The position numbers were made by a program, and so were the translations under genes. A stretch of DNA of 64,000 nucleotides, from positions 4,774,001 to 4,838,000 of the forward strand of contig NC_018000.1 of assembly GCF_000265205.3 (NCBI RefSeq). Reading direction: 5' to 3'. Source of the DNA: Sinorhizobium fredii USDA 257. Lineage in GTDB: Bacteria > Pseudomonadota > Alphaproteobacteria > Rhizobiales > Rhizobiaceae. This document shows positions 26,732 through 34,040 of this stretch, one piece after another. The notes beneath the pieces are model-generated. The model saw nothing but the letters and a program-made list of their open reading frames with translations, searched no databases and had not been told where the DNA came from. How positions within the stretch are numbered: the stretch's first letter is position 1; every line of letters starts with the position of its first letter.

Positions 26732-26914
26732 TTATTCGTCGGTTGCCTTCGGCGCGTCGCTGCCATTCCTGCGCTGCGCTTCGCGAATATCGCCAATGAT
26801 CGTTGCAATCAGATCGGGATCGCCGTCTTCAAGGGCGGCTTCGAGAATGCCAGCCTGTTGTTCCGGCGTTTTGAGGAAGTCTTGGATGTCGAAGCGGATT
26901 GTTTCCAGTGTCAT
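26732..26914 (-). CDS. Short relative of addiction-module antidote proteins, lacking the helix-turn-helix
   Basis: A 60-residue protein (MTLETIRFDIQDFLKTPEQQ) whose EAALEDGDPDLIATIIGDI stretch matches the N-terminal half of the HigA-like 'probable addiction module antidote' family. The DNA-binding C-terminal half is missing: the protein ends shortly after AQRRNGSDAPKATDE. No toxin gene lies beside it. It may be a remnant or a small protein in its own right. An upstream in-frame start at 26998 has no better ribosome binding site. Confidence 0.5.
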   Translation of the reverse strand: MTLETIRFDIQDFLKTPEQQAGILEAALEDGDPDLIATIIGDIREAQRRNGSDAPKATDE

Positions 26915-27101
26915 AGAACGACTCTTAGCGGAAATCGGCGGATTAGGCGAGGTTAGCGCCGGTTGCAGGAGGTCAAAAACCCAGTTTTGTATTGACATAG
27001 CCCCCCATCAACAATTTCCCGTTTTTTCGCGCTTTTGGCAGCCGCCGGTCCCGAAGGGGCAGTCCGAAGACTGAAGACCGCCCCCCCTCGGCATGGCCCC
27101 G

Positions 27102-27440
27102 TCAGTTTCGGAAGCTGCGAAGTTTAGCGTCGGCTGCGATGGCGAGTGAGTCGCCAGCGGCAACGCCGAGGGCGACCGCTTCGCCGAAGGTCTTGCCAGC
27201 GGGATAGCGTCGCATCAATTCCATACCGGCTTCCAAGGCTGCTACTTCCTGCTTGGTCTTTTCCGCTCGCGCATGGAACATTCCCCTCGCGATATCTGTC
27301 GCTCGCTTGAATTCGGCGACGGTTGCCTCGGGAAACTGGCGCATGGCGTCTTCTATTCCCGCTTGGGTGGTCTCCGGTCCCGGTTCTCTGCCATCGAGTT
27401 CCTTGAAGATGGCGGTTGCCATTTCATGCACTGTGCTCAT
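27102..27440 (-). CDS. Hypothetical helical protein of the element
   Basis: A 112-residue soluble, mainly helical protein (MSTVHEMATAIFKELDGREP; EKTKQEVAALEAGMELMRRY). AAGGAG lies 6 bases before the ATG on the minus strand. It follows the DUF4326 gene by 14 bases, within a run of small genes that precede the capsid region. No family was recognised. Confidence 0.58.
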   Translation of the reverse strand: MSTVHEMATAIFKELDGREPGPETTQAGIEDAMRQFPEATVAEFKRATDIARGMFHARAEKTKQEVAALEAGMELMRRYPAGKTFGEAVALGVAAGDSLAIAADAKLRSFRN

Positions 27441-27454
27441 TGCCTTCTCCTTGG

Positions 27455-27811
27455 TTATGCCGCAGGTGCGGCGGGTGATGTTTCATTCGCCAGTGCGGCG
27501 AGCGTGTCGCCGTGGCATCTGCGAGGATGGCACCAGCACAAGAGCAACTTGCCCTTGAGACTGGGGATGCGTTCGAGCAGATCGGGATTGGCGCGGATGT
27601 AGCTTTCGTATCGGTCGCAGACGAGATCGCGATTCGCTTCCGATGTCATCCGGAAGGGATTGCCCCAATCGGTCTGGCGATCAATGCGGACGATGAGGCC
27701 GCGTTCTTGCGCATAGGCGATCAGGTCATGGTCGACGAGGATGCCGCCGACCTTGCGCATGGTTCCGACAACGGTGAGACCCTGGTCGAGCATGCGGCGA
27801 CGCTCGCTCAT
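27455..27811 (-). CDS. DUF4326-like protein
   Basis: A 118-residue protein. Its C-terminal part carries the characteristic pattern of this family: DWGNPFRM, YIRANPDLLERIPSLKGKLL and CWCHPRRCHGDTLA, with Cys and His residues that may bind a metal. Members are common in phages and plasmids; the function is unknown. AGGAGGTAAGGCA precedes the ATG, and the start overlaps the stop of the upstream gene by four bases. Confidence 0.75.
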   Translation of the reverse strand: MSERRRMLDQGLTVVGTMRKVGGILVDHDLIAYAQERGLIVRIDRQTDWGNPFRMTSEANRDLVCDRYESYIRANPDLLERIPSLKGKLLLCWCHPRRCHGDTLAALANETSPAAPAA

Positions 27812-28071
27812 TGCCTTACCTCCTGTTCGATCCGCTCGACAAGCCACGCTCGTTCCGCGTCCCGTTCTGGTCTCGCATCGTCGGCGATATGAGCGAGGCG
27901 CATGCGGCAGGTCTCCGCACCCATTTTTCCACGTTCGATTAACGTGCCGCCGAGTTGTACTAGCCAATCCGGCCCGAAATCCCCTTTGAGCGCAGCAGCT
28001 TCGCCCTCACGAATCCAGCGATTTACAATCCGCATTGCTTCGATGCGCTGCCAGTTCTCCTCTACCTTCAT
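27808..28071 (-). CDS. Hypothetical protein, translationally coupled to the DUF4326 gene
   Basis: An 87-residue charged protein (MKVEENWQRIEAMRIVNRWI; ERDAERAWLVERIEQEVRQ). AAGGAGGAAAGGCG precedes the ATG, a strong ribosome binding site. The stop overlaps the next start in ATGA. No family was recognised. Confidence 0.6.
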   Translation of the reverse strand: MKVEENWQRIEAMRIVNRWIREGEAAALKGDFGPDWLVQLGGTLIERGKMGAETCRMRLAHIADDARPERDAERAWLVERIEQEVRQ

Positions 28072-28093
28072 CGCCTTTCCTCCTTCGCCCGGA

Positions 28094-28336
28094 TCATTGG
28101 CTCGGGCTTTGCCGTTCCTTCATCGAAACTCCCTTGCGGTCCAGCCGTCGCCGCGCTTGATCAACCCGTCCGCATCGCAACTCGTCGACCGCGAAGCCGA
28201 CCTGCATCTGCACATACGCCAGCCGCCGCCGCAGCCGGTCGCGCTCGCGGATCGCCTCGTCCCGCTCGCGCTGAACCTCGGCGAGTTGGCGGCGCAGGTC
28301 CTCGACGTCCTCGATGTCGGCGGGGTGGATCGTCAT
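28094..28336 (-). CDS. Short coiled-coil protein next to the replication region
   Basis: An 80-residue protein with a strong coiled coil (LRRQLAEVQRERDEAIRERD, residues 12-45) and a basic C-terminal half. The ATG at 28336 is preferred, because the upstream extension in frame reads through the repeat array. It is the first gene after the ATPase and repeat region on the minus strand. Function is unknown; position would allow a replication accessory role. Confidence 0.5.
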   Translation of the reverse strand: MTIHPADIEDVEDLRRQLAEVQRERDEAIRERDRLRRRLAYVQMQVGFAVDELRCGRVDQARRRLDRKGVSMKERQSPSQ

Positions 28337-28339
28337 CCG

Positions 28340-28554
28340 TTCAATCCCCACCCACTTCCACCCCACCCGAGCAAGTGGGTGGCTGCCGTACCCACTCCGA
28401 AACAGGACCACCCCACCAACGCTTCCCCACCCTTACCCCCTTACAGGGGGTATAAGGGTGGTGGGGAAACGGGTGGGAGACTGGTCCCGTAATGGTCCGC
28501 CACACGGTGTTTCCCCACCCGTTCCCCACTTGGCCGATTTGAGTGGGGAAACTT
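28340..28554. repeat. Iteron-like repeat array and hairpin, candidate replication origin
   Basis: GTGGGGAAAC occurs at 28461-28470 and 28543-28552. Its complement GTTTCCCCAC occurs at 28509-28518, and a shortened copy TTCCCCAC at 28522-28529. Further CCCCACCC-type units lie at 28345-28420. An inverted repeat around CCCTTACCCCC/GGGGGTATAAGGG (about 28423-28468) can form a hairpin. The array follows the stop of the RepA-type ATPase gene. Such repeats beside a helicase gene are typical of replication origins; function is inferred. Confidence 0.5.
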
Positions 28555-29799
28555 TTACGCGTACCGAGTGCCGACGCGTACAACCGGGATTTTTCGATCC
28601 TTTTTCCCATCTCTGATGATCTCCTCGATGACGAGCAGTCCGCTGTCCATCCATTGCTTGATGATTTGTGCGCAGCGCTCGCGCGCTGTGTTCTGTGTGG
28701 TGGTTCGATTTGCCTTGGCGCCGGCAAAGCGCCCTGTATCGATTTCGAGTATTTCGGCGAGCAGGTGCCCGACCCAATCGGTCGATTGCGGACTAGCTCG
28801 ATTGCGCGTTTCCTCGCGTTCGAGCGCGTCCTGAAAGGCGACGATGTGATGGCTCTGGACGTCGTCGAAGGGGTTCGGCCAGCGCCATGGAACGACGACG
28901 CGGACGTGATCGCCGTCCGGATTTGTCAGGTCGTCCGGGTCGCCGTTCGGCAGAACCACGTCTTCGAGATAGCGCCAGGTAACGTCGTCCCGCGGTGGCG
29001 TCAGGTTGATCTTGTCGAGACCGGCGCGGAAATAGCGGCGATGCCCATTGCCGGTAATGCCAGCCTTTTCTGCCTCTGCCGCCGTCATGCGGTTCAAGAC
29101 GCGAACGACGCGGAATCCGGCAATCAATGCCCCGCCGCCTCTGGCATCCTCGGCGGTTATTTCCGAGCCGTTCGTCTTGCGCGGATGGTGGACGAGTCCG
29201 ACGCCACAATCGCAGTGACTGGCGATGTTGGAGCACGTCTCGCTGATCGCACCCATCACTTCGTTGGAATTGCAGTTTGCCGTAACGAAGTTCGCGAGCG
29301 GATCGAATATCGCGACATCGATGCCATTGCCGCCGATCGTCCCTTCAAGTTGGCTGAGGACTTCCGGCTGCACCTTGAAACCGTCGCGCCCTGATGGCGT
29401 AACCAGCTTGATCGGCATATCTCGACCGCTGTCGAGGAAAAGCCGCCCGTAGATGTCATTGGGGCCAAGGCCATAATGCTGGCATATTGCGTGCACCTGC
29501 CGTTCGAGTTCGTCCATAGGGTCTTCGCCATTCCAGTACCAGACGCGCAATTGCTCATCGGTGCGGAAGCGGTGACCTATGCGCAGCAGATCGCGACCGG
29601 AGGCGAGCGCGACGGCTTCGACGAGGCATAGACCGCTCTTTCCGATGCCGCCCGGTGCGACTGTGGCGGTGGCGAAACCGCGATAATAGAGATCGGGATA
29701 GAGGCACTGGCGGCGCGGGATGGTGGCGGGATCGTGCCAGACGAAGCGATGCGCCTGGACGAGGCGTTTTTTCGCGGGGACATCGGCATCGGCTTTCAT
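28555..29799 (-). CDS. RepA-type AAA+ ATPase (replicative helicase-like)
   Basis: A 414-residue protein of the RecA/DnaB-like RepA group found in plasmids and phages. Walker A is VAPGGIGKSGLCLVEAVALA at about residue 50. A YWNGEDPMDELERQV segment follows near 90, and Walker B is IDVAIFDPLANFVT near 165. GVGLVHHPRKT near 205 is the sensor-like stretch. The C-terminus contains a winged-helix-like segment (ARERCAQIIKQWMDSGLLVI). The ATG at 29799 (MKADADVPAKKRLVQAHRFV) is preceded by GAAGG. No primase domain is fused. It probably unwinds the element's origin. Confidence 0.78.
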   Translation of the reverse strand: MKADADVPAKKRLVQAHRFVWHDPATIPRRQCLYPDLYYRGFATATVAPGGIGKSGLCLVEAVALASGRDLLRIGHRFRTDEQLRVWYWNGEDPMDELERQVHAICQHYGLGPNDIYGRLFLDSGRDMPIKLVTPSGRDGFKVQPEVLSQLEGTIGGNGIDVAIFDPLANFVTANCNSNEVMGAISETCSNIASHCDCGVGLVHHPRKTNGSEITAEDARGGGALIAGFRVVRVLNRMTAAEAEKAGITGNGHRRYFRAGLDKINLTPPRDDVTWRYLEDVVLPNGDPDDLTNPDGDHVRVVVPWRWPNPFDDVQSHHIVAFQDALEREETRNRASPQSTDWVGHLLAEILEIDTGRFAGAKANRTTTQNTARERCAQIIKQWMDSGLLVIEEIIRDGKKDRKIPVVRVGTRYA

Positions 29800-29957
29800 C
29801 GCTGGCGTGCCTTCTTCATCACATCGATGGGAACTGCGCCGCCTTGAATTGAAAAACCTCGCGGGGTATGATTTCGGCGCGGTTCCCTTATCTCGGAATC
29901 CCCTCATGTGCCGCCCGTGCTGCCCCCTCAATGCGCACGGGCGGTTTTATTTTGCGG

Positions 29958-30146
29958 TCACTCTGCCGTCACACGACGGCGCTCGCACTCCTCGACGTCT
30001 TCGGGCCGGAAACGCCACTGGCGACCGAATTTGACGCCCTTCAGTCCCCACACCTTTCGACGGCGCAGGACCGTCTCGCGCTCACAACCCCAGCGGTCGG
30101 CAAGGTCGTCGTCTGTCATCAGCTTGCGGATAGGGGTGTCGTTCAT
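29958..30146 (-). CDS. AlpA/excisionase-like helix-turn-helix protein
   Basis: A 62-residue protein beginning MNDTPIRKLMTDDDLADRWG with the MerR-like winged-helix pattern of AlpA and Xis proteins (RETVLRRRKVWGLKGVKFG, WRFRPEDVEECERRR). GAGGAAC precedes the ATG at 30146; an ATG at 30173 has no ribosome binding site. It is divergent from the regulator-integrase unit and probably controls excision or the replication gene downstream. Confidence 0.75.
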   Translation of the reverse strand: MNDTPIRKLMTDDDLADRWGCERETVLRRRKVWGLKGVKFGRQWRFRPEDVEECERRRVTAE

Positions 30147-30365
30147 CTGTTCCTCACACACGTTCCAATCCAAAATGGTGCTCTACGGGAACCATTTTAA
30201 CGCTTCCAAATGCGATCTAGCAACAGTATAGTTTCGAGACGGACTTGCATTTTCAAATCTGAACTTTGAATTTTAAGGTATAAATACAGATTTGCACTTA
30301 TGGATCGAAAGTAGAAAGTGCAAATTTGCATTTATACTCGATGGGCCTGTCAAGGGACGGGGAGG
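30147..30365. promoter_or_regulatory. Divergent AT-rich control region of the element
   Basis: The region has several symmetric repeats: AAAATGGT-N11-ACCATTTT at 30172-30198, TTTGCACTT-N16-AAGTGCAAA at 30291-30324, and TGCAAATTTGCA at 30319-30330. TTGCA(T/C)TT direct repeats occur near 30245, 30292 and 30326, and TATAAATAC at about 30279 could be a -10 box. It separates the AlpA-like gene from the integrase operon. Confidence 0.6.
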
Positions 30366-30614
30366 ATGAAGACTGATCCATTTGGCTATGCGCCGCGCGG
30401 ATTGTCGCGCTCGGAAAGCGCCCGTTACATCGGCGTCGGCGAAACACTGTTCGATGAACTTGTTGCCGAGGGCACGATGCCGAAACCCAAGCGCCTGCAT
30501 AATCGCGTGGTTTGGGATCGCGTCGAATTGGATATCGCTTTTTCGGCGGTGCCGCAGAGCGGAAGCACCGAAATCCAGAGGGCACTGGAACGTGCCCGTG
30601 CACAACGAAAATGA
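30366..30614 (+). CDS. Small helix-turn-helix (AlpA-like) regulator
   Basis: An 82-residue protein (MKTDPFGYAPRGLSRSESAR) with the pattern of MerR-like small phage regulators: ARYIGVGETLFDELVAEGTM, then PKPKRLHNRVVWDRVELD. GGGGAGG is almost adjacent to the ATG, closer than usual, so initiation may be weak. It is the first gene of a three-gene unit that ends with the integrase. It may regulate excision. Confidence 0.65.
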   Translation: MKTDPFGYAPRGLSRSESARYIGVGETLFDELVAEGTMPKPKRLHNRVVWDRVELDIAFSAVPQSGSTEIQRALERARAQRK

Positions 30615-30681
30615 GAGCTTGTCATTCTGCGCATGGCGCGCAATAACGAGAGCGTATCCACCTTGGACAGGAGAGACGTTC

Positions 30682-30963
30682 TTGCCCCGAAAGAAGAAAT
30701 CACAAAGCCCCGCCGGCTGGTCCCGCTTTACCGACGCCTGCACCGAGCCCGAAAAACTGGCCGACATGGTGTTCGGCTGGCGCACCAAGCTCGACATCAC
30801 CGCCGATTTGGCCGCCGAAGTGCTCGGCATGTCGGTGCGCACGCTGAACGGCGTCGAGCAAGGTAGAGGCTTCCGCTATCCTCTCATGCTCGTTCAAGCC
30901 ATGCTCCGCATCGACGAGCACTGGCACAAACACCGCGCCGCGCTGGAGGGCACCGCAAGATGA
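30682..30963 (+). CDS. XRE-like regulator with TTG start, coupled to the integrase
   Basis: A 93-residue protein starting at TTG, with AGGAG eight bases upstream; no suitable ATG exists in this frame. The product begins MPRKKKSQSPAGWSRFTDAC and has a helix-turn-helix-like segment (LAAEVLGMSVRTLNGVEQGR) at about residues 44-64. Its stop overlaps the integrase start by four bases, so both are translated together. Confidence 0.62.
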   Translation: MPRKKKSQSPAGWSRFTDACTEPEKLADMVFGWRTKLDITADLAAEVLGMSVRTLNGVEQGRGFRYPLMLVQAMLRIDEHWHKHRAALEGTAR

Positions 30964-32150
30964 CGACCGATGAAGTCAAAAAACAATATCCCGGTGTTAC
31001 CCAATGGCGGAAAACGCCGGACAGCCCGATCCGCTGGCGGTTCCAGAAGAAGGGCATGAAGACCACGCTGCTGCCGGTCGGCGTCGAACCAGGGACGAAG
31101 GTTTTCGATGCCGCCTATAGGGCCATCATTGAGAATCGCGCACCCCGCAAGGCAGACGTCGTCGAAATGCCGAACGCGACGTTGCCCGAGACCTTCAAAG
31201 CCGCTTGGAAGCTTGTTCTGCAATCGCAGGAATGGCGTGATCTCGCCAGCGACAGCCAGTCGAAGAACGAACGCATGGCACAGGAATTTTTTGCCATGCA
31301 GATTGTTATTGGCGAAAGGCTGTTATGGGGCGAGGTTCCGGTCGCTGACATGACGTATGAGGACCTAGAACTGCTTATTGAGCGTTGGGAGGTCACCCCG
31401 TCGAAGCCGTGGCATATGAAAGTCATGCTCAGGAAAATCTTCTTCGTGGCCCGCCGCAAAGGCTGGCGCAGCGATGACCCTACCGAGTTGGTCAAATGGA
31501 AGCGCGGCGGCGGCAAGCGCGGCGGCTATATCGGCTGGAAACGCTGGCCCGACGACATCCGCGCCCGATTTGAGGCGCGTCACAAGGTCGGTTCGGCGGC
31601 GCGCACCGCCTATGCATTGGCGCTCTGGGCGGGCGACCGGCGCGGCGATATCGCCGTTCTTAGGTGGGATCAACTGATCAGCGTCGAGATCGACGGCGAA
31701 ACTGTCGAGGGCTTCGAATTCGAGCAACAGAAGCGAGTCCAGAGCGACGAGGATATGATCCAGTTCCGGCCATTGACGAAGATGCTTGCCGAGGCGTTGG
31801 CACCGCTTGACCGTTCAACCGAGACCGTTCTTGTGACCGCTTACGGCAAGGCATTTAGCGGAAAGTCGCTTACCGGGATGATGGCGCATTGGTGCAAGCA
31901 AGCCGGTATTCCGGTCTCGAATCGCAAGACAGGCGAAATCGGCTACACCCTCCACGGCTTGCGCAAGACCTATGCAACGATGGTCGCCGAGAGCGGTGCC
32001 AGCTTCCAGCAGCAGAAGGATATGCTCGGCCATACCACCATGCAGCAGGTGGTCCTCTATGCGAAAGGCGTCGACAAACGCAAGACGGCGACGGCGGGAA
32101 GCCGCCTGCTTGAGGAGAAGCAAACGCCACGTCTGCGTGTCGTCAAATGA
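30960..32150 (+). CDS. Tyrosine-type site-specific integrase
   Basis: A 396-residue phage-type integrase that carries the element into and out of the tRNA gene. The C-terminal catalytic domain shows the first Arg in WAGDRRGDIAVL (about 230), then HGLRKTYATMVAE, LGHTT and the nucleophilic Tyr in VVLYAKGVDKR (about 365). The N-terminal half contains the arm-type and core-binding regions. The stop is 53 bases from the right att copy, the classic position for a tRNA-targeting integrase. Confidence 0.92.
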   Translation: MTTDEVKKQYPGVTQWRKTPDSPIRWRFQKKGMKTTLLPVGVEPGTKVFDAAYRAIIENRAPRKADVVEMPNATLPETFKAAWKLVLQSQEWRDLASDSQSKNERMAQEFFAMQIVIGERLLWGEVPVADMTYEDLELLIERWEVTPSKPWHMKVMLRKIFFVARRKGWRSDDPTELVKWKRGGGKRGGYIGWKRWPDDIRARFEARHKVGSAARTAYALALWAGDRRGDIAVLRWDQLISVEIDGETVEGFEFEQQKRVQSDEDMIQFRPLTKMLAEALAPLDRSTETVLVTAYGKAFSGKSLTGMMAHWCKQAGIPVSNRKTGEIGYTLHGLRKTYATMVAESGASFQQQKDMLGHTTMQQVVLYAKGVDKRKTATAGSRLLEEKQTPRLRVVK

Positions 32151-32203
32151 GGGGTACTAAGTTACTATAGTACCCCTCACCGTAAGCCTTTGAAAACAAA
32201 GAA

Positions 32204-32222
32204 AAATGGTGGGCCCGGAGGG
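32204..32222. repeat. Right attachment-site repeat overlapping the tRNA 3' end
   Basis: A 19-base sequence identical to 21149-21167. On the minus strand it comprises the CCA end, the 3' acceptor strand and part of the T stem of the tRNA, so integration leaves the tRNA intact. Confidence 0.85.
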
Positions 32223-32282
32223 ACTCGAACCCCCAACCAAGCGGTTATGAGCCGCCGGCTCTAACCATTGAGCTACAGGCCC
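32207..32282 (-). tRNA. tRNA-Ile2 (anticodon CAU, lysidine type)
   Basis: A 76-base tRNA with encoded CCA. The acceptor GGGCCTG pairs with CGGGCCC (one G-U pair). The anticodon loop CTCATAA gives CAU. The T loop is TTCGAGT between GGGGG and CCCTC. The anticodon-arm sequence (GGCGGCTCATAACCGC) resembles E. coli ileX rather than elongator or initiator tRNA-Met, so it should be modified by TilS to read AUA. Confidence 0.9.
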
Positions 32283-32431
32283 TGCCGGGTCGTCCGACCG
32301 CCGCGAACCAATGGCAATTCGCGGGCTCGAATGGCTCTAGCGGAAAACCTTTTTGCCGACAAGCCATTGCCGCAATGCCTACACAATCGATAAGCAAGGA
32401 TTTGGCAGATAACAACCGGAGAGAAACTTCC

Positions 32432-33217
32432 ATGATTTCCACACGCATTGGCCGCTCCGTCAATGTTGCGGCGATTGCCGCCATCTTCGCCGGTGCTTTT
32501 GTGGCGGCCGCAGCGGCGCAAGACAATGTTGCCGGCAAGGGCGACGCCAAGGGGCGCCCGGACGGGGTGAGAGGCCGCCAGGCGGTGATCAAGGTTTTCG
32601 GCGAAGGCCGGGCGACGACGGCGCCCGACATGGCGATCGTGCAGCTGAGCGTCGTCAAGGATGCGAAGACCGCCCGCGAAGCGCTGGACGCCAACAACAA
32701 GGCGATGGCCGAGGTACTTGCGGCTCTAAAGCAATCAGGCATTGCCGAGCGCGACCTGCAGACGAGCGGCTTCTCGATCATGCCGCAATACAATTATCCG
32801 CAGAACAGCGACGGCAGCGCCCGCCCGCCGGAGCTCGTCGGCTATCAGGTCGTCAACGGCGTCAGCGTGCGTGTGCGCGATCTGGCGAGGCTCGGCGAAA
32901 TCCTCGACAAATCCGTCACGCTCGGCGTCAACCAGGGCGGCGGCATCGAATTTACCAACGACAAGCCGGAGCCGATTATCACCGAGGCCCGCAAGGCGGC
33001 TGTCGCCGACGCAATCGTGAAGGCGAGGGTCTTGGCCGAAGCGGCCGGCGTCTCGCTCGGGCGGCTGATCGAGCTCTCGGAACAGCCTTCCCGCCCCGAG
33101 CCGCCAGTGCCGATGCGCACCATGGCGAAGGAATTCGCCGCCGACCAGGTGCCAATCGCAACCGGCGAGCAGGCCTATAGCGTCACCGTCAATGTGACCT
33201 TCGCGGTCAACCACTAG
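32432..33217 (+). CDS. SIMPL-domain (DUF541) periplasmic protein
   Basis: A 261-residue exported protein. The signal peptide (MISTRIGRSVNVAAIAAIFA) is cleaved at about AAAAAQ. The mature part is the SIMPL/DUF541 domain, with IKVFGEGRATTAPDMAIVQL near residue 50 and a C-terminal VTVNVTFAV strand. Family members are periplasmic or outer-membrane proteins linked to oxidative-stress protection; the exact role is unknown. GGAGAGAAAC precedes the ATG at 32432; an earlier ATG at 32375 is less likely. A terminator follows. Confidence 0.88.
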   Translation: MISTRIGRSVNVAAIAAIFAGAFVAAAAAQDNVAGKGDAKGRPDGVRGRQAVIKVFGEGRATTAPDMAIVQLSVVKDAKTAREALDANNKAMAEVLAALKQSGIAERDLQTSGFSIMPQYNYPQNSDGSARPPELVGYQVVNGVSVRVRDLARLGEILDKSVTLGVNQGGGIEFTNDKPEPIITEARKAAVADAIVKARVLAEAAGVSLGRLIELSEQPSRPEPPVPMRTMAKEFAADQVPIATGEQAYSVTVNVTFAVNH

Positions 33218-33239
33218 CATCGCCACCGAGCCACCGGGT

Positions 33240-33267
33240 AGGCCAGCCTGAGGTTTCAGGCTGGCCT
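33240..33267 (+). terminator. Hairpin behind the SIMPL gene
   Basis: AGGCCAGCCTGA and TCAGGCTGGCCT form a perfect 12-bp stem with a four-base loop, 22 bases after the stop codon. The T run is poor (CTCTCCT), so termination may be partial. Confidence 0.6.
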
Positions 33268-33280
33268 CTCCTCGAACGTC

Positions 33281-33326
33281 AAAAAAAAGAAGAGCCCCCG
33301 ACGTTTGGCGCGGGGGCTCCTTTTCC
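33281..33326. terminator. Bidirectional terminator between convergent genes
   Basis: GAGCCCCCG pairs with CGGGGGCTC. The plus strand continues CCTTTTCC, and the minus strand continues TCTTCTTTTTTTT. It serves the minus-strand gene at 33359-33727 and backs up the SIMPL gene. Confidence 0.75.
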
Positions 33327-33358
33327 GTCAGCGGGGAGACAAGACGGAAAGACTGTCC

Positions 33359-33727
33359 TTACCAGCGACCGATGATCGGGCAGCCACGGACATTAGCGAA
33401 GATGATCGCCTGGCGATCGCCGTGACGGCGACCTTGGACGACGACCTGGCGGCGCGAGATGTCGGCGACATGGGCGCGGCGCAGGCCGCGATCGCGTGCC
33501 TTGTCTACGGCAAGCCACGGTTCGCAGCGACCGCGACGTTCCCAGCGGTCGCGGCGCCAATCGCGCCTATCGTCCCAGCGGTCATAGTCATGCTCGCGGT
33601 ATTGAACTCCGCCACCCTGGCCGAATTCGAAAACCAGCGCATCGGCCGAAGCCGTGGTGGTCGTACCGACAAGGCCGGTCAGCCCGACAACGGCGGCGAC
33701 GGCTGCATTGACAAGAAATTTCCTCAT
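33359..33727 (-). CDS. Small exported protein of unknown function
   Basis: A 122-residue protein with a signal peptide (MRKFLVNAAVAAVVGLTGLV, cleavage near TASA-DA) and a mature part rich in Asp, Arg and Trp (DYDRWDDRRDWRRDRWERRG). The pattern resembles the small periplasmic proteins common in rhizobia. The C-terminal half (RRQVVVQGRRHGDRQAIIFA) could form strands. A terminator follows the stop. Function is unknown. Confidence 0.7.
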   Translation of the reverse strand: MRKFLVNAAVAAVVGLTGLVGTTTTASADALVFEFGQGGGVQYREHDYDRWDDRRDWRRDRWERRGRCEPWLAVDKARDRGLRRAHVADISRRQVVVQGRRHGDRQAIIFANVRGCPIIGRW

Positions 33728-34040
33728 GGCATTTTCTCCGTTTAGCGAAGGGGTTGGCGGGTCACGCTCTCAACCATTGATCCAAATCTAGACCGGGCAA
33801 GCTGAACGGCACCGGAACCCTTCGTTCATGCGGTGTTCAGGAAAAGTCCCGCCCCCCGCTCGAATCTCAGGCGATTCGGCCGGTTTTGCGGCAGGTCAAG
33901 GGCGGAGACGTGAACGGACGACCGCCCGCGCTTTCCTCTTCCCGTTCAAGGGGAAACGAGAAAGGGCGGAATTCGTTCCTTTCAGCTGCACAAGAGCGAA
34001 CCTAAGGCTTTGAAAACCGACGGCTTTCCTTCTCCGTCAG
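33728..34040. other. Intergenic stretch without a recognised gene
   Basis: This stretch of 313 bases should contain the minus-strand promoter of the small exported protein. Several purine-rich, partly self-complementary stretches are present near 33940, but no clear gene or terminator. Confidence 0.4.

Larger units (their letters stand above)
21149..32222. mobile_element. Integrated element of about 11 kb at tRNA-Ile2(CAU): phage-satellite-like
   Basis: The element is bounded by 19-base direct repeats, with a tyrosine integrase at the tRNA-proximal end. It carries regulators (helix-turn-helix, AlpA-like), a RepA-type ATPase with nearby repeats, small genes, a capsid-like protein, and an AT-richer two-gene unit. 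No terminase, portal, tail, conjugation or plasmid-partition genes were seen. It could be a phage satellite, a reduced prophage or a replicating genomic island. The boundaries are seen directly; the type is inferred. Confidence 0.82.

Noticed and set aside
28340..28554. CRISPR array
   Set aside because: The repeats are short (10 bases), in both orientations and irregularly spaced; no cas genes are in the window.
21149..32222. Calling the element a capsid-forming PICI
   Set aside because: Only the capsid-like gene is present; those satellites also carry packaging and connector genes, none of which is seen.
32207..32282. Calling the CAU tRNA a tRNA-Met
   Set aside because: The anticodon arm and overall sequence resemble tRNA-Ile2 (ileX type), so CAU is expected to be lysidine-modified.
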